A stretch of DNA of 64,000 bases from NCBI GenBank assembly GCA_013397435.1, contig VZRG01000284.1, positions 62,001 to 126,000 on the forward strand, in the 5' to 3' direction. This DNA is from Erythrocercus mccallii. Its lineage: Eukaryota > Chordata > Aves > Passeriformes > Dicruridae. The position numbers and the translations under genes are program-made. Shown here piece after piece: positions 1 through 15,106 of the stretch (position 1 is its first letter; each line of letters opens with the position of its first letter). The notes beneath the pieces are model-generated. The model saw nothing but the letters and a program-made list of their open reading frames with translations, searched no databases and was not told the DNA's origin.

Positions 1-3000
1 GGGAACTTCCAAATCTTCCCCTTGGGCCTCTCTTCAGCCCATCTCTCAATTTTGCCCCAAAGCAGATAGGAATCACCACTCCCACTTCCCTGCTTGAGCT
101 GATTTCTAGGTTCAACAGGTGTGAAAGGCAGTTCAGCAAACACGTTGCACGGCTTTTATTAAAAACACCTCAAATGTATTTAAATGCAATAGAGGAAAAT
201 AGTTCTTGATTCAGATAATTTCTCTCCATGGGTTTATTTTAAAAGCGGGGAAAATTGTGTTGAAGCCATTAAAGAACTGATGTTGAGGCATTTCCCCCCA
301 CTGTGCAGTGAGGAAACAGCTCTGCTGCATTTCCCAGGGACACAGGGTCTCTGCCATTGGATGGGATCTCCTCTCAGTAGTTTCTTTCCTCTTAGATACA
401 ACAAAGGCAGCTGCAATGAATTCATATCTGTATATTCAGACATCACTGCAGTTAATGTGAGTGGGCTGATACAAAGCCCTACTAGCAGAGAACCATATCG
501 GTGCTGCAAAGAAAGTAGTAAAACCCACTTAGCTGTGAATGAATACATAATGAACAACTGACAATAATTATTTCAATCTAGTGCTGCTGACCTGCTTCAA
601 CACTTCCTTCCTTTTTCTCTAATCATATTTTTAGATGGTTTTTCACTTGATTTCTTAACCACTAAGACACTTAGTAGTTTGTGTTTTCCATTAATTCTCT
701 ATATAATAGTAAGTCTTGCTTCTCCCAAGACAGAAGTGTAAATGACTGGCTCTATTTTTATTTTATTTTTGTGTGATGAGAATGCAAACCTTGTGACTTA
801 GGGCTCAGCAGAGCTCAACACATCTCATGGACCTTTACTCTGATAAGGCTTTGCTACAGAATGAGGGAATTCAGTGAAGTGTGGTCAGTGTAATTAAAAT
901 TGTGTTATGCTGTTGATCCAGAGGCAGATAAATTCTATAAGAATTAAATTGCATTGGTTTGTTAAAAAAATTGGCTGTTAGTTTTCTGTAAAAAACAACA
1001 TCAATTTAAAGACGGTGAATCTATAAATCTGAAATGAATTACAGTAGTTCACAAGATTCTCAGAATAAACAGAGGTCTATTTACTCCCCTACCGAGAGAC
1101 TCTACATTTTATGAAGGGTGCAGTGAACCAGTTTAATAACAATTACAAGCCAAAGGGATCTACATGCACAGATTACTGACTGCTGGCACATTAATCCACT
1201 TTTTTTTCCATCTAGAGAATAAACTTCTTAGCAGAAAATACTGAGACTTTCTGGGAATAAAGGTCACAGGTTTAAATCAAAATGTTCTGTTTGTAATTTT
1301 TTTATTTGCCATTCGTTGAAACAAATATGATTAGGTGCAAATAAGCCTGGTATCAAATGCCATGATGTAGGCAGATCTCTTTGCTCTGAGTTGAAAAAAA
1401 ATTCTGGTTATTTTCCTTGTGTATTAATGGCAACATTTCATCATCTTTAAGAGTCTAATCACAATACGTTCTATGTGGAATATTATAAATCAAGAGCCCT
1501 GCTTGCTTGTTATATGGACCTGAAGTTTAAAGAGACTGGCCTTTTGGAAAAGTTATTCTTGATCACATTTATCAGTCTGTGAAAATCAGAGTAAAAAGTC
1601 ACCTGTTACAATCTTGTCTAACAAAATATTAAGACATACTCTCTCATAGCAGCAATTACAGGGCTGTAGAGATAATGGGAAGAAACCAATGGAAATTACT
1701 TTGTACAATGCACACAAATTCTTGAATTAAAATCAGATGAAAGCCAGATAAAATTGCACCAGGTTTGAAGCTGAAGCCATGTAAAAAATTTTTAGTTAAT
1801 GGGCATGCCTTCATTCTAAAAAGAACATTAGCTCATACTGGGAAGTAATCTGTTGCAGATTTACCTGTGAATATTTATAATAAAGTGAATAATATGTATT
1901 ATATGATCTTTTCCTCAAGTTATTTATGTAGTTAAGATGAAGACAACGTACAATAAGGATTATATAAATAGGAAGAAAGATCAGGGCTGAAGAGCAGGAG
2001 CAGCTCATCCATAGAAAAGAAGCAGACAGACATTTTCTGGAAAGAATCCATTTCAAAAGTCTTGTGCTCATGAGAAGAGAGGATCAAACAAACATACGTG
2101 GAGCAGGAAATAGCCCATGTGGATGTGCTCAGGCAGTTTGCTGGTGATGAACTGAAGTTTTTGGTGGCACACAGCACATTCAGAAGAGTGCCATTTTTTG
2201 CCAGGAGCTGGGATAGCGACACAGGAGCTGGGAAAAGAGGACAGAGCAGGATGCTGACACACAGAGCTCCTGTAAGTGTCTTACACACTTACACCTGTAG
2301 GTGTGCAAGCACCTGTAAGCCAGCCAAGGAGTGACTGGGTGTGAAAAGGAGACTGAGGTGTGTTGGAAGACAGGAGCACACCTTATAAAAGAGGATGTAA
2401 TCAGAGGGATGAGGAGGCACAGACTATCCTTCTGCTGCTGTTTCATTGCCTTGCCACACATTGCCTCAAATATTCTCATTTTCTCATGATTTTCCAACTA
2501 AACTAATCAGTTGCATCCTTAAAGATAATGTCAATAGTTCTTGAGAGAGTCAACTGAAGTCTGACATTTCCCCCTTAATTTAGATTCCCAAAGTTACAGT
2601 AGCTAACACTGAGGAAAAAAAAATCAAAAGATGAGGCTTGTGATTTGATTATATCAAGAAACTACATTTTTCACTTCTGAAGTTGTAACTCTGGTAATTT
2701 TTTCTTTCTTTCACCCTTAAATAGGTACTTACTTCTGAAATCTGACTGCCTACCTCATCCCTTTTTATACTGTTTATCATACAGGTAGCAAATCTCAGAG
2801 GGAACTTCTATTCACTGTTAGCTGATGCCATTTATTTTTCTTGTAGGAGATATATATCAGTTCCTTAACTATGTCATTTATTACTGGGCTTTTAAAAATC
2901 TCTTCTGCAAATCTTTGGGGTTTTTAAACTACGTGTTCTCAGAATACTTGTGCAGGGTGTCAGTAAGGCTCATTTATGTATGAAGTTATTTATGGACAGG

Positions 3001-6000
3001 AAACAACACATCTGCTTCCTTCAAGAATGATTCCATGTGCAGATAAACACAATAATATATTGTCAAGGAATTCACAGAAAGTTAATAGAATAAGTGGTTG
3101 GAAGGTGCTTTAGGGAAAAGTATCTTGATGTCTTGTTAGAATTAGGTTACAGTGGTATTAATCTTTTCCTTCTTATCTAGGTATGTATGCAACATCCAAA
3201 ACACTAATGAGCCTTTTCTGGAAAAGATTTCAATATTCATCTAAGGACAACAAAAAAGGGTAAAATCCAGATCATCAGCAGCTTTAGGAAAGCAACCAGT
3301 TGCTTTGAACTACACTCTACCAACTTGTTTTTCAAAACTGTTGACAGCACTAGGTATCACACAGATGCCACTTGTGAAAGTGTTGTGCTTATTCTGCTGA
3401 AGTTAATCCCTTCTAGAGACAGATGAAAACACAGCACTATCACTGCAGTATCTGCCTGACTTGTTCACTTGAAACTCCCCCAATTCCTCTGGGACAGTAT
3501 CAGATCATCCACACCACTGTGCACATTTTATTCTCATCCCCAGAATCACATAAGGAGGGTGCCAGCATTCAGTCCCTCCTTCTCCCAGAGGTGAACTGAG
3601 TACTGAAAAAGCAAAGTAGGTAATAAAAGTATGCAAATAATGCAGGCCTGAGCCCAAACTGCATACATCTACATTTTATTCTAAAGTGTGGTCTAAGCTA
3701 AATTCAAAATTGTTTTCTCCAACTGCAAGACTGTAAGGACACCAACAAGTTGCCCAGGGAGCCCAGCGTCTAGGGAAATTTGGTTTTGATTTGCTTGGTT
3801 TTCACCTCCAAGCCCAGTTAGGAGCAGTTGTGCTGGTGATAGATTAGGCTTACAGTGATGAAGCTATTGGCTTGGCCTCCTTCAACTTACACATTCAGGC
3901 TCTTTGTTCCCTCTGTAACTACAGGTGTGCCAAGAACAAGGTGAGATGAGTGCAGCTCCTACATGGGGAGTGCTCAGTCCCCAGCCCAAGCCTGAACATG
4001 CTGTGAATACTTAAACCTGGAGCAGCACAACACTGCAACGTTGCAGCAGAAGGTTTAGTGTAAAAAGCAGTATTTGAATAATTTCTCATTCTTGCTACAA
4101 TCATTAACATAAAATCAATTTATGTTGTGACATTTTCAGTTCTCATTATGATCTCTGTCACAAGAGGGAGGTTTTCAATCCCCCATAAAGTCTTTAAGAG
4201 ACAGCAGAATAATATGCACTAAGTGTATTATACAGTTTCTAATTTGACCTTTTCACAGTTCTGCAGTTTGACTGCTTGGTCACTCTTGTTCCTTGGCTGT
4301 CTTGGTAATCTGAGAGGAACAGGTGGAATGGTAAATAATCAAAATACTAAATCTTTAAAAGGTTAACTTCATATTGCAAGTGACTTACAGGTTATATATA
4401 TTCTGTGCACTTACTGTGCAGCCCAGAAAAAAGCAGGAAGAAAAGGAAATGGCAGACAATGACTGCTCTTAAGCCAGTGACAAAAGAAATTTGGGAAAAG
4501 AGTAAGATGGGTGTGTAATAGCCACTAATTTTATACTGCCAGTGGTTCACGTGTATTTATGCTGCATGAAATAATCTTCTCTTGATGGAGATGTGGAGGG
4601 CTCTAGTCACCTTTCACCCTTAAAAGGTCTGAGAGCCTGAAATAGTGTGTTCTGACCCAATGCTCCTCTTCCTGCTACCATGGTTTTAGGGTTTTTCGTT
4701 TTGTATGAAATTTAAAAGTAATCAAGAGTGAACCTAGCACTGAGTAAAAGAAGTGGCAGGTAATCACCTTCTCTTGTTATTGTTCTAAACGGTGGCATTT
4801 ACTGCAAAGGGACCCAGGGTCATGCAAGTGCAGAGGGGATTGCAAGTGCTGAAAGAGAACAGGGAGAAGCCAATCTCTGCAGCCATGTGGGCAAACAGGG
4901 ATGATATGACCCATCATCTGAATGGATTGCACTAAAACCACAGCATTCCTTTTGACTCTTTGGTGCTGAGTTACTGTCCCACAGCCAGGCAGAAGAATTC
5001 TCCCAGGAAAAGGGATGGGGAGATAGGCTAAGAAAGTAGGTCAGATTCCAGAATGAGCTCCGTGTCAGTAGCAAAAAAAAAAAAGTAATTCTAAGAAGGG
5101 CTGGACAAAGGGTACAAAATGTCACATGGAGTGATAATGTATCCCCACAATACTCTCACAGATGTACAGCAGGAAGAGAAGGGAACAGAGGTGTCAAATG
5201 ATTAATAAAAAATACGATGGCCACTATACTACAAAGATAGAAAATTATATATAGCATGCCTTTCTTACAGGAGAATGCTTAGAAATGAACAGTAACAACA
5301 CCAACAAAAACCTAAAAGGGAGAAACGCCTTCTTTAATGTAATTTTAGAAGGAATCCTATTATACAGAGAGAAGTGCAGCTCTGGCTGGAAGGGGTCTTT
5401 GTGAGGGCAGAGGAGAGGTCACCTCATGAGGCACTGCTGAGTTTGGCTTTAAAGCTTCTATGAAGCTCTAACTCCACATCCTATTTATTCATCCTAAGAA
5501 AGGAGGAACAGAGATTTTCAAGTATTTGAAATTCATAAGCAAGTTAATTTTCTGCTCACATGTCTGGGAAGATTTTCAGAAAGGGAAACAGCCACAACCA
5601 ACGTGCAGAGAAGCCCCTCTCTATTCCCTGCTAAAGTGGCAATAATCTCTATTGCTTTGTAGCTTATAAAGCAATAAAGAACTGCTAAGATTAATTAAAC
5701 TCTGAAGAGAAACCAAAGTGTTTAATCAATCACCAGTGCTGTTTGCTGCTGCTATACCATTCATAGGGATTATTATATAGCAATTTGAATTACAAAGCAA
5801 AGCAATAGCAATATAAGAAGGGTGTTACTAGTCAATGTTTGGATCTCTAGTTCCAGGTATTGAGGACTTGCTTTTTCATGGTATGTGAAAACTTTTAGCA
5901 GGTTCACACCGACCATTCATTCCCTTCAGCTGTGAGTGCTCAGCACTTCTGCAAATCAGGCCTCAGGGCTTCAAACCAGGAAACTGGAAAATTAGAAGAA

Positions 6001-7860
6001 GCAGCTAATGACCCTTTGTGGAAAATCTGGCTTAGCAAGATGGGCACCATTGCAAAGGAAATCAGAGCCAGGGACCGCACCAGAATTAAATTCTCCAGGA
6101 GGGCACACATCAGCTGCTCTGCCTACATGAGGTTTTTTTCTCTCTCTGTTCTTCACTCTTTGCAATTTTGCTGCCCCTTGGGCCCTGCAGCTTTGGAGAA
6201 ATATGATGGAACTGTTGGCTCCTGTACTCTGTAACCTGACATGGCCAAAATAACACCACTCTGAGAAAATGCCATGGACTAAATGGTAAAAAACATATGA
6301 TATTGCATACAGAAATTAGTTGAATTATTCCTATCTAATAGATGGATTTGGCAACCTTTCCCAATTTCAAGTGTACTTTGAAAACCAAACAATTATTTGA
6401 CAATGATTTCAAATATCAAAGGTATTTCAAACCACATTCAGAAAGCTTCAAAAGATGCTTTTCTTAAAAAAAGTGAAAACATGATCTTGCATAATTCCCA
6501 GGCTGGTGACATTCAGGTGTGAGATAAGAAGAGAAACATGGTAACAAGCCTTTGAATTCATGCACAAATCTTGCATTTGTTAACAGTATGTTTGCTGTTA
6601 CATTCTGTGTTAATAGTGGTTAACATCTTTAGTGTAGCTATGGGAACATACCAACAAATTACATATAATTCTAATTTTCTAAGCAGATCACTTACAGAAC
6701 TCTAAACATATATAATAATGCTGTAGACCCTACAAACTGACAGGAACAGAACTGCTTTAAACTCTTGTTCTTTCAGAGCTGGCTTTATTTCTTTGAAAGG
6801 AAGAGGACATCAAAGCTCCAGGATGGGTCACTCTGATACAAATTTGCCCTAACTTTAATGGAGCTCTGTGGATTTGCAGCAGGCACAGATTTTGGCTGTC
6901 TGATTTTCCAACTGACAACTCTCCTGTATGGAGAGTTCCTGTACTGAAAATAGCTATTCTCTACAACCTATGTGTATGGTACAAGCCACAAATACTGAGA
7001 AATGTCAAGTCTAGTTGAAGTTACGCTGTCATGAAAAGATAGAAAAAAATAGTTTTCTGTAACGATAATAGCACTGTACATTATATATGTTAAGTACCCA
7101 AACCACTTTAGTAAAAAAATGCTATTCATTTCCTTTCATAATATGGTCAAGAGTAATTTCTGGCACAGAGAAGTGAGAACCATCAGTGCAGCTTTGTGGA
7201 ACTGATTACCATGTACTTCAACAGAGACCAGCAAATGCTATTTAAGGAGCAATTTGAATCACTGATGTGGTGATGCAGGAACTGGTTATGTCTCCTTGAT
7301 GTGGAAGGATAAGCTGTCACAACCTGACAATGCACAGAGCAACTATGAACTATCCTTAAACTACTCCAGTGCAGGGGAGAAATGGAAGTTTGCTTTCCTG
7401 TCCTCTTGCTGCCTCCTTTTCAGCCCAGTGACAAGGACATTTGAACGCCATGTGAGCATGTTCCCCCTGAGCAGGACCAGGAAGGATTAATGGGCATCTC
7501 CTGAGACACAGGAAAATGAGCCTGAGGGACAGGATGTTAAGGGATGAAAGAATATGGGATGGTCACACCAGGTTCATTTAGCCTATGATGCTCTGTGATG
7601 GTGGCTGATGCCCAGTGCTGTTTAGGAGAACGCATGGTTGTTATTCTCCAGGAAGTTCTTTCAACTTCCCGTGATTTTTTCACTATTTAGAGCTGAGATA
7701 GATCAAAAAATATGTACAAGAGCTAAAATAATGATGCAATAATGAAGTGTCTTTGAAGTACACCGGGAACTCAAAAGCTTACACAGCAAGTGGAGTTACA
7801 AGCAAAATTATCACTAAAAGAAAATAAAAAATGAGATGCTACTTCACTCCTTGGGAGGAG

Positions 7861-7910
7861 AAAATAAAATAATTAATAATAGTAATAATAACAACAACTA
7901 TTATTACTTC
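7861..7910. repeat. AAT/AAC-rich low-complexity tract with a perfect 10-bp hairpin
   Basis: The tract consists of AAT, AGT and AAC triplets. TAATAATAGT at 7874-7883 is the reverse complement of ACTATTATTA at 7897-7906, with a 13-base A-rich spacer. It is likely a decayed microsatellite. The hairpin follows largely from the triplet composition. Confidence 0.7.
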
Positions 7911-8944
7911 GAATTCTCTGCTGCAGAAAATATATTTTGAGATGATCAAAATAATTTACAAATTGGGATTGACAAGCTGAATCACTGAAATACTGACATT
8001 TAGCTTGTTCATTTCAAAGTGTTGTCTCTGCTTCAAAAACTGTCAGATTTCATTTTTAAAAGAGTTTTTTAAAAGGTCTTTTTACTTTACCATGAAGAAT
8101 TACCCCCTCAAATCCTGACTCTCCAGTCCAGTCAGTAAAGTGAAAAATCAATTATTTGCACAGTACTGGTTTTGGGGAAGAAGGCCAGAAGATAAGACAA
8201 CCACAAACAAAAGTCAGTGCAGAATCAAAGGGAGAGTGAAAGAGAACAAATATGGAATTTATCCATAGGGCAGACAGAGCCTTACAAGAAACTGTCTGCT
8301 ATTCTTAAATTATATTTAGAAATGTATGGGGAAAGGTAGGAGAAGAAACTTTGCTGTGAGTGGAAAAGTTGGCAACCGTCACGTAGAGAACCCAAGTACT
8401 CCAGTGTGGCAAGAGGGCAGATGGTCTCTGCAAACTATTTTAACACTTCTCAGCAGAAGACAGCCATCAAATAAAGTAAGGGAGAAGTTGGTCTTCAAAA
8501 TCCAAAAAGAAATTAAAAGTACGTGCATGACACAGTAGTCCCTGGAGCAAGGTAAGTGTCTACACAAAAAAACTGGAAAAGAGCCCTCTGGCAATCCAGC
8601 TGAAGTGTTTTTCTATGGAGGACAGTAATTCTTGTTTTGGAAGGAAGATGAGTGCAGCAGTTAAAGCTGGAGCTTTAAACCTCTGCTGGAAGTTTCCTGA
8701 TGTGTGCAGTGCGAGTCACAGGAACTGGGTCTGCGTTTGTTTACCTGTGCATTAAAGGGAATCCCCAAGGCAATGTGAGGTTGAATCCATTAACATTAGC
8801 AAAGAGCATACACAACTCAAATAAAGCGGTTTGATGGCACAAAGTGTTAAAGTGCCCACAAGAAGAATGTTGGTTAGTATTTAACAGCAAGAGGAACTGA
8901 ATTAAGAACATATCCAAACACCTAGACTGTGTTTAGTGATATTA

Positions 8945-9130
8945 AAATTATGCAATTTGTTAAGGATTTTCTGTATCTAGGCCACGTGGCATCTTTCCAA
9001 TTCAATTTCTTTATGCAAAACAAATAATTTTGCATAGATTTGCATGTTACTAACAGGAGAAGACACTTATTAGCAACATAAATTACATTTCACTTTTATT
9101 AATTTATTACCCTGAATTAGCTGGTGAGAG
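8945..9130. promoter_or_regulatory. Octamer-rich candidate regulatory patch with an E-box
   Basis: A perfect octamer ATTTGCAT (9038-9045) lies close to TTATGCAAAA (9011-9020), ATTTTGCAT (9027-9035) and AATTATGCAATTT (about 8946-8958). A palindromic E-box GCCACGTGGC sits at 8981-8990. TTTATTAATTTATTAC and GAATTAGCTGG follow to 9121. The density of POU-type sites suggests an enhancer or conserved element. This is unproven. Confidence 0.28.
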
Positions 9131-12100
9131 TCCTCGAGCCTTATCTCTCTGTTTAGACACTTCCAGAGCACTTATCACTGTGCCATCAATGCCACTCTTC
9201 AGCCTTGATACAGAGCCTGGCATATGGACTCAAAATAGTCATCTGTGAAACAAAGCAAGCTGAGTTTTGCATTTTGTCTGGGTATTCTGAAGGAGGAAGA
9301 TAGGTAATTTGCAGAAGCCCAGGGCATCTTGTTCTATTAAAATAAATTTCCTAGAAGTATTGAATACTGTAATTGCTCTGCCCCAGAGCATTAAGAGGAA
9401 TATTTCTAGGGGAAGGTGTGCACCCAGCTGCTTTGCAGGCACCAGTCTAAATTTGAAACCAGTCCTTTACAGCCAGTCTAACAATCTACCCATAAAACAG
9501 CCAGCTGGCTGGATCTCTTCTGGCTGCTTTCTTCTCCTCTTAGTCATTGTGACCTACAGCTAAGGATGTTTTTCACACTGCAGACCCATGGAAAAGGCTT
9601 TCATAATCTTGTTAACGGCTGGCATACTTGACTTGCACTACAGAATCCTGCATTTGTCTCCTCAGGGAAATAAACACTTTTAAAGAGCCTTTGGACTTCA
9701 AAAATACCTTAGACAAATACAATGGCCACCCTAGTAATAAGTGAATCAGTTTTCTGCTTCTCACAAAAATGTCTACAGCCAGGAATTAGGATTTTATGTG
9801 CCCTTATACAAACTCATCTACAGTTTTATTTTTTTTTTTTATTGCTCACATGTTCTCAAAGGAAACCAATTTCTCTTTCAAGAAGCAGTGACTTCAGTAA
9901 GTCAAAGCATCCAATTGCTAGAGGAGGGTTTACTTTACCTCTCATCACTGAAACCCTGCTGTGGAATACAATCTGTTTTCAGAAAGAGCAGAGAGGTGAA
10001 GGACAAAAACAAATGGCAATTACTCAAAGCCTGTGAAGAGCCTGGAGACTGGTATTCTCTTGCATCTGAATTAAGGCAAGAAAATACACTGGTCAGAATG
10101 TTGCCAAGGATAATGCTCAAACACTGAGCAAACTGAAATTTGTCTTGCTGTCATTGAGAATATTAAGCTGTAATATAATGGTATGTAACATTTGCATTTA
10201 TGGCTGCTTTTTAAGAAAGACTGAACCAATTTGTTAACTCTCCTTTAGGACAGATGTTTGGCAAGGACATGATAAAATATTCACAGTTTGCACGGCTAAC
10301 TCTAATTCCATTATTTCATGATTAAAACCTTTCTTGTTACTTTCAGAGCCTTGCCATACCAGTGAAACAAGCTTCTGAATTTCCCCCTTGATTACCTACT
10401 TGAAAAATAACTTGAAAAATGTTGCATGTCAGTCCCAATTCATGCAACACTTTTCTTAGGGATTCCACCAGTCCAAAATGTAACACATTTAATCCATATT
10501 CAGGTATTCAATGCACCAGGAGATATAAACCACAGTATTTTTCACTATCATAGTTGCTAGTGAAGCACAGTCTTTAGCATTAGTAAAAGTAAGTTGGCCT
10601 TACAATACTTTTATATACACAGTGACTCTACCACAGAGAACCTCAAACTCATATATATCTGCAAAATTTCCAATTACAGAAACTGGAACTCCAATAATAA
10701 TTGCAGTATTACTGGCAACTATTTACAAACTTAAGGTGTAGGTATTTACAAATAGAAGCACCTCTTGTGACATCTGCTGATAAAAATGATGCCCAAGCAA
10801 ACAGAAATGTGTTTGGTAGCAGTTTGCCATAAAATAAGAAAATAATCTCTTTGTATAGTGAGTTAAATGCAGGAGCAACTTTGTGGCCTTCACTAATTCT
10901 TAGAGTGTGACACGCAAGTCCATGCTTAAAACATAAACTGCATTAATGTAATTCAGCTTCCCAAGGTCAGGAGGAGTTTATTTCCAAACCCTTGCTCTTA
11001 CCAGTGCTGTCATACAACATGAAATAACACCACCACATATCAGCAGGTCCTGAAATTCTTTTGAAATGCAAAGACCTGACAATGAATCTGCTTTGCAGGA
11101 GCTTAATATATTGCTTTCACTTGCATCTTCTTTATTGTAGCTCTTTTATACCTGTACTTCAACTGCACATGGCAATTGTATCTTTCCTTTATTGAGGGCT
11201 GCAGCTAATCAGCTGGTTCCATAAAGCACCACATAAATTCTGTTTTATGAATTCTTTGTCACAAGAACGTAGCCAAATGCCTCGTGTCCCAAGACTCTGC
11301 AGTAACACATCACCTTTGTACAGCCTTGCAAAACCATATGGAAATTACAGCAGCCATGAACAGAAACTCCTCAATCACCTTTACTATGTTAGGGATGGTG
11401 AGGAAAAAATAGAAACCAGTGATGCTTAACAGACATGTCTTAAAAAAGAGTGAGGAAAAGAAAGAGAGAGAAAATCAAGTGGGTACAAGTGGATAGACAT
11501 TTGCAAGGTTGCCTTTGCAACGCAAGAACCTCGGCAGTGTGAAGTGCTGCCATGAGCTCTCATTTTCCGAAATCCTTTACAAGCAGCAGACGTCTTTCCC
11601 CTTTCCTCATTCATTTCACACCCTAAACTATATGACTAGAAGAAAAAAAACCTAAAAATTTCTTTGCAAAAAATACTTTTTTTTTTTCACCTAATGCATA
11701 TGGTAAGAATTGACTTAAAGCTGTATTTATGTCATCATTTAAATACCTATACCAGGCTCCTTGCTTCCTTTAGCTTCTCCAAAGTAGCTGTAACACATCT
11801 TTTCAGAAGTGCTGTAGAGTTAGCTTTTAGGAGACAGGACTTTTTAGTTGGTTTTTGTACCAATCACAAAGAGGTCTGTGACAGGAATGGCTCAGCTCTA
11901 GACTACAACAGTGAAAAATTTGCTCAGTCTCCTATTTCATCTTGGAATTCTCTCTGATAGAGCACTCCTGATCTGAATACACAAAAAAAGCCCCAGACAA
12001 AGTCTTACCAATGCCCTGTAAAGTACTGCCAATATTTCTGGAGATGCCTCTCCTGACATCCCTGAGGTTTAAGAAAGTCTTTTTCTCAGCTCATAGCTGC

Positions 12101-15100
12101 TCACAGTTATTCTGTGGCCAGCCAGCACACTGAGGCCTTTCCTCCTCTAGTTCTAAGCAAAGAACACTTAGATAAAGCAGATCTTCATATTATTAGAACT
12201 CAAGTGGGTAATTATGCATTTTGTGCTAATGAACTTCTTTCCATTTCTATTGTTCCAGCTCTCAAGGACATCCAATTGAAAATGCAAAAGTGAAACACTG
12301 TCCAGTGTTTTTTGCAAACAACTCGACTTCTTGACATAATGTAAACTGAACAGATAACAATTCCACTTGCTTGTCTATTGAAAAATCTATTTTAATCATT
12401 TATTGCCTTCAGGGTAACAGCATTTTGAAATGCACTTACTCTATACACTATATAGCATACTCATACAGTTAAAAAAAAATCAAAACACTTAAAAGTTATA
12501 TTTGTTGGTAAAAACAACCCATGCTTTAAAAATTCTGATCTGTATATATATGTTTTTTGTTGTTCAGAACTTCTTACTTGCTCATGGGATTTTACTAATT
12601 TGAAGAAAGTGATTAATATATAAGTTACATGTAACAATCTCAAATGTACAATATCAAGATTTCTATGAAAATTTTTTTATTTATAATGTCCAGAATGTTA
12701 GTGTCAATACTTAAAATGAAAGGGCAGCATGATATATAGTTAATAACACTGGTTAGTTTTGTGCCTTTGGCAATTTCTCTCAAACTCAGTCTCCAATGCC
12801 CAGCACTAATCTAATTTAGAGATAAGGTGCTTCATATAGGAGATGCTTTTTCCTGTGCCTCTGCAGCCCATCAGACCTGGAGGAAAGGACTGCAAATGAA
12901 GGAAAGCTTTTTTTTTTTTACACAGGCCAATCTCTGCATTTTGAAACTGCAGGATCTCTCCTTTTTGGGATGGGATCAGCTGGAAACAAACATTGGGTTT
13001 CATGCATGAAAAACTCAAGGTATGCAAACCACCCCTGCAACTTCAGTACTTTTCATAAGCTCTTATCAGAAATGTGCCACACTGGTGCCTCGGCACTGGG
13101 ACTTGTGGAGACAAAGTTGTTTCTGGTGTTTTCCTGGGTCTCATTTCAACCACACATAACTCAGGCAGGAGCTAATTAATCCCTTTGTGAGAACACCAAA
13201 ACAGAATGAGGCACCTTTTTAATGGAACTATTTTTTTAGCTACATCTGAATGTTATTGTGTAACATTAACAGAGGATGTAATACACTTGAGAAATGCATG
13301 GGCATTGCTTTTTCATAGTTAGTTACTCCAGAGATAAACAACCATGTACCATAAGTGTTTGGAAAATCATGATAAAGACAGAGATATGCATACTTTGTTG
13401 TCACTTCGCAGTCCCAAATGAAGCCCAGTTTTGGTGGTCTCAACCAAGAGGCCCAGGATTTTTCAAAAGATGGTATCCCTTTCGCTTTTTCTTTTGCATC
13501 TTATACTCTCCATGAACATTTGCAACCTTTTCAAGAACTGAGAGCTGGCACCTGAATTTCAATTGTGAATGATCAATGAGGCTTTTGTAACAGGCAACTT
13601 GCTGCTCCAAATGACAGTGACATGATTTTATTTTACCCAGTATTCATTTTTCCTGCTGACAGGGATTGCCTGATAAGCAAGTACTTGCTGCTACAGACCG
13701 TACTTACAGTCTGGACAATTTTTGCCTGTTGTTTGTGCCCAGTAACACCTGAACCCCACCTGTCTTTGTAAATAAATAGGAAAATGGTCACAATGATAGT
13801 AAAATCACCTTCAGACAAGCAAAATGGAGACAAGACTATTAATCATTCAATTCAAACACATAGTTTTATCATTGTATAAAGTATATTCTCATAAAGGAAA
13901 ATGTTTCCCCGTAAACACAGCTTTCTAAATTATTAATGAAATGGGAATACAATATTATAGAAATGTAGTTAAGATTAAGTTTGAAAATCATCACAGAGTA
14001 AACAGATGGCTTAGACATAAGCCTAGCCACTCTGTATATTACTATTAGTTAGAAATATTATAAAGGTTTGTCTGAATGCTTGCAGGGTCTAAGGATTTAT
14101 AATTCAGCTCCAAATTTGAGATTTCACTGTCCAAGTTAATCCCAAGGACTGCTCCAGAGAGGCTGCATCAGGACACCTGCAGGGAAGGTTAAACTGCAAT
14201 TCTGAGTGACCAACCCAGTCTTCAGAGTTTGACTCTGTATCTCAAAAAATTACTAAAAGTTAAAACATGGATATTTTCATATTTGGGGCATAAAGATCTA
14301 TGGTGGTTGTCTAGAAGTTTCTCCAATGTTTATTTTTTGTGTTGCAGGATATTTTAGTGTTTTAGTGTGGATGTTGGACTCCTGTTTGAAGGAGATGGAC
14401 TTGAGCCAAGCCATTCAGATTTTAGTAATTTAGTAAAGATTCTCATTCAAGTCCACATCTAAGACAGCTGCTTTAGAGAAAACAGATAACATTATTTTTT
14501 TGATTTACATGCAGTCCATTAAACTGAATTACAAAAAAAAATGCAATTCTTCAGAGGAAAATTAATGTAGAAAGGTCGCTGGTGGGTCAGTGGAAGCTAT
14601 AAAATATGCAGGGATATATATTTGGAATGAGGTGGTGATATCACAAATACCATCTCCCTTCTTCTGCACTAATAAGGAATTAGAAATTGAAGAAACTAAG
14701 AACTAATTTGCCACAATGCTGCATAAAAAGTTACAACCTGTCTGGAATGATCCATTAATCTGTAGGCTATACTCATTTATACCTCTATAGACTCAGAATA
14801 ACTTAACCAAAAGCAACCAGCTCAACATTGTTGACGAAACTATTCCAGATTTATACTGGATTAACTAAATATTGAATTTAGTCCTTAAGATACCAAAGAA
14901 AAAAACACCAAACGACCAAGAAACTGGAAAAAAAGAGATGTATTTGAAACAAGTCTTATTTTCTCCCGCACTTTGCTAAAAAGGTTTGGGGGTTTTTCCC
15001 CCCTCACACTGGGATGTTTTAGCTTAATTCTGATGCCTTAGGATTTAGCTTTTGTGTTTTTCAGATCCTGTACTGCTTTAGTGTGTAACTCTAAAGCTCC

Positions 15101-15106
15101 ATCAGC

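Noticed and set aside
9430..9500. Minus-strand reading RLAVKDWFQI near 9447-9477, resembling the SRL-KDWF helix expected in the next SPOCK1 exon
   Set aside because: A stop follows directly after QI, the surrounding residues do not fit the EC domain and there are no matching splice sites. The resemblance is a short coincidence.
9722..10127. Two overlapping plus-strand frames of 104 and 128 codons
   Set aside because: They overlap in different frames over T-rich sequence and resemble no protein. Neither has coding character.
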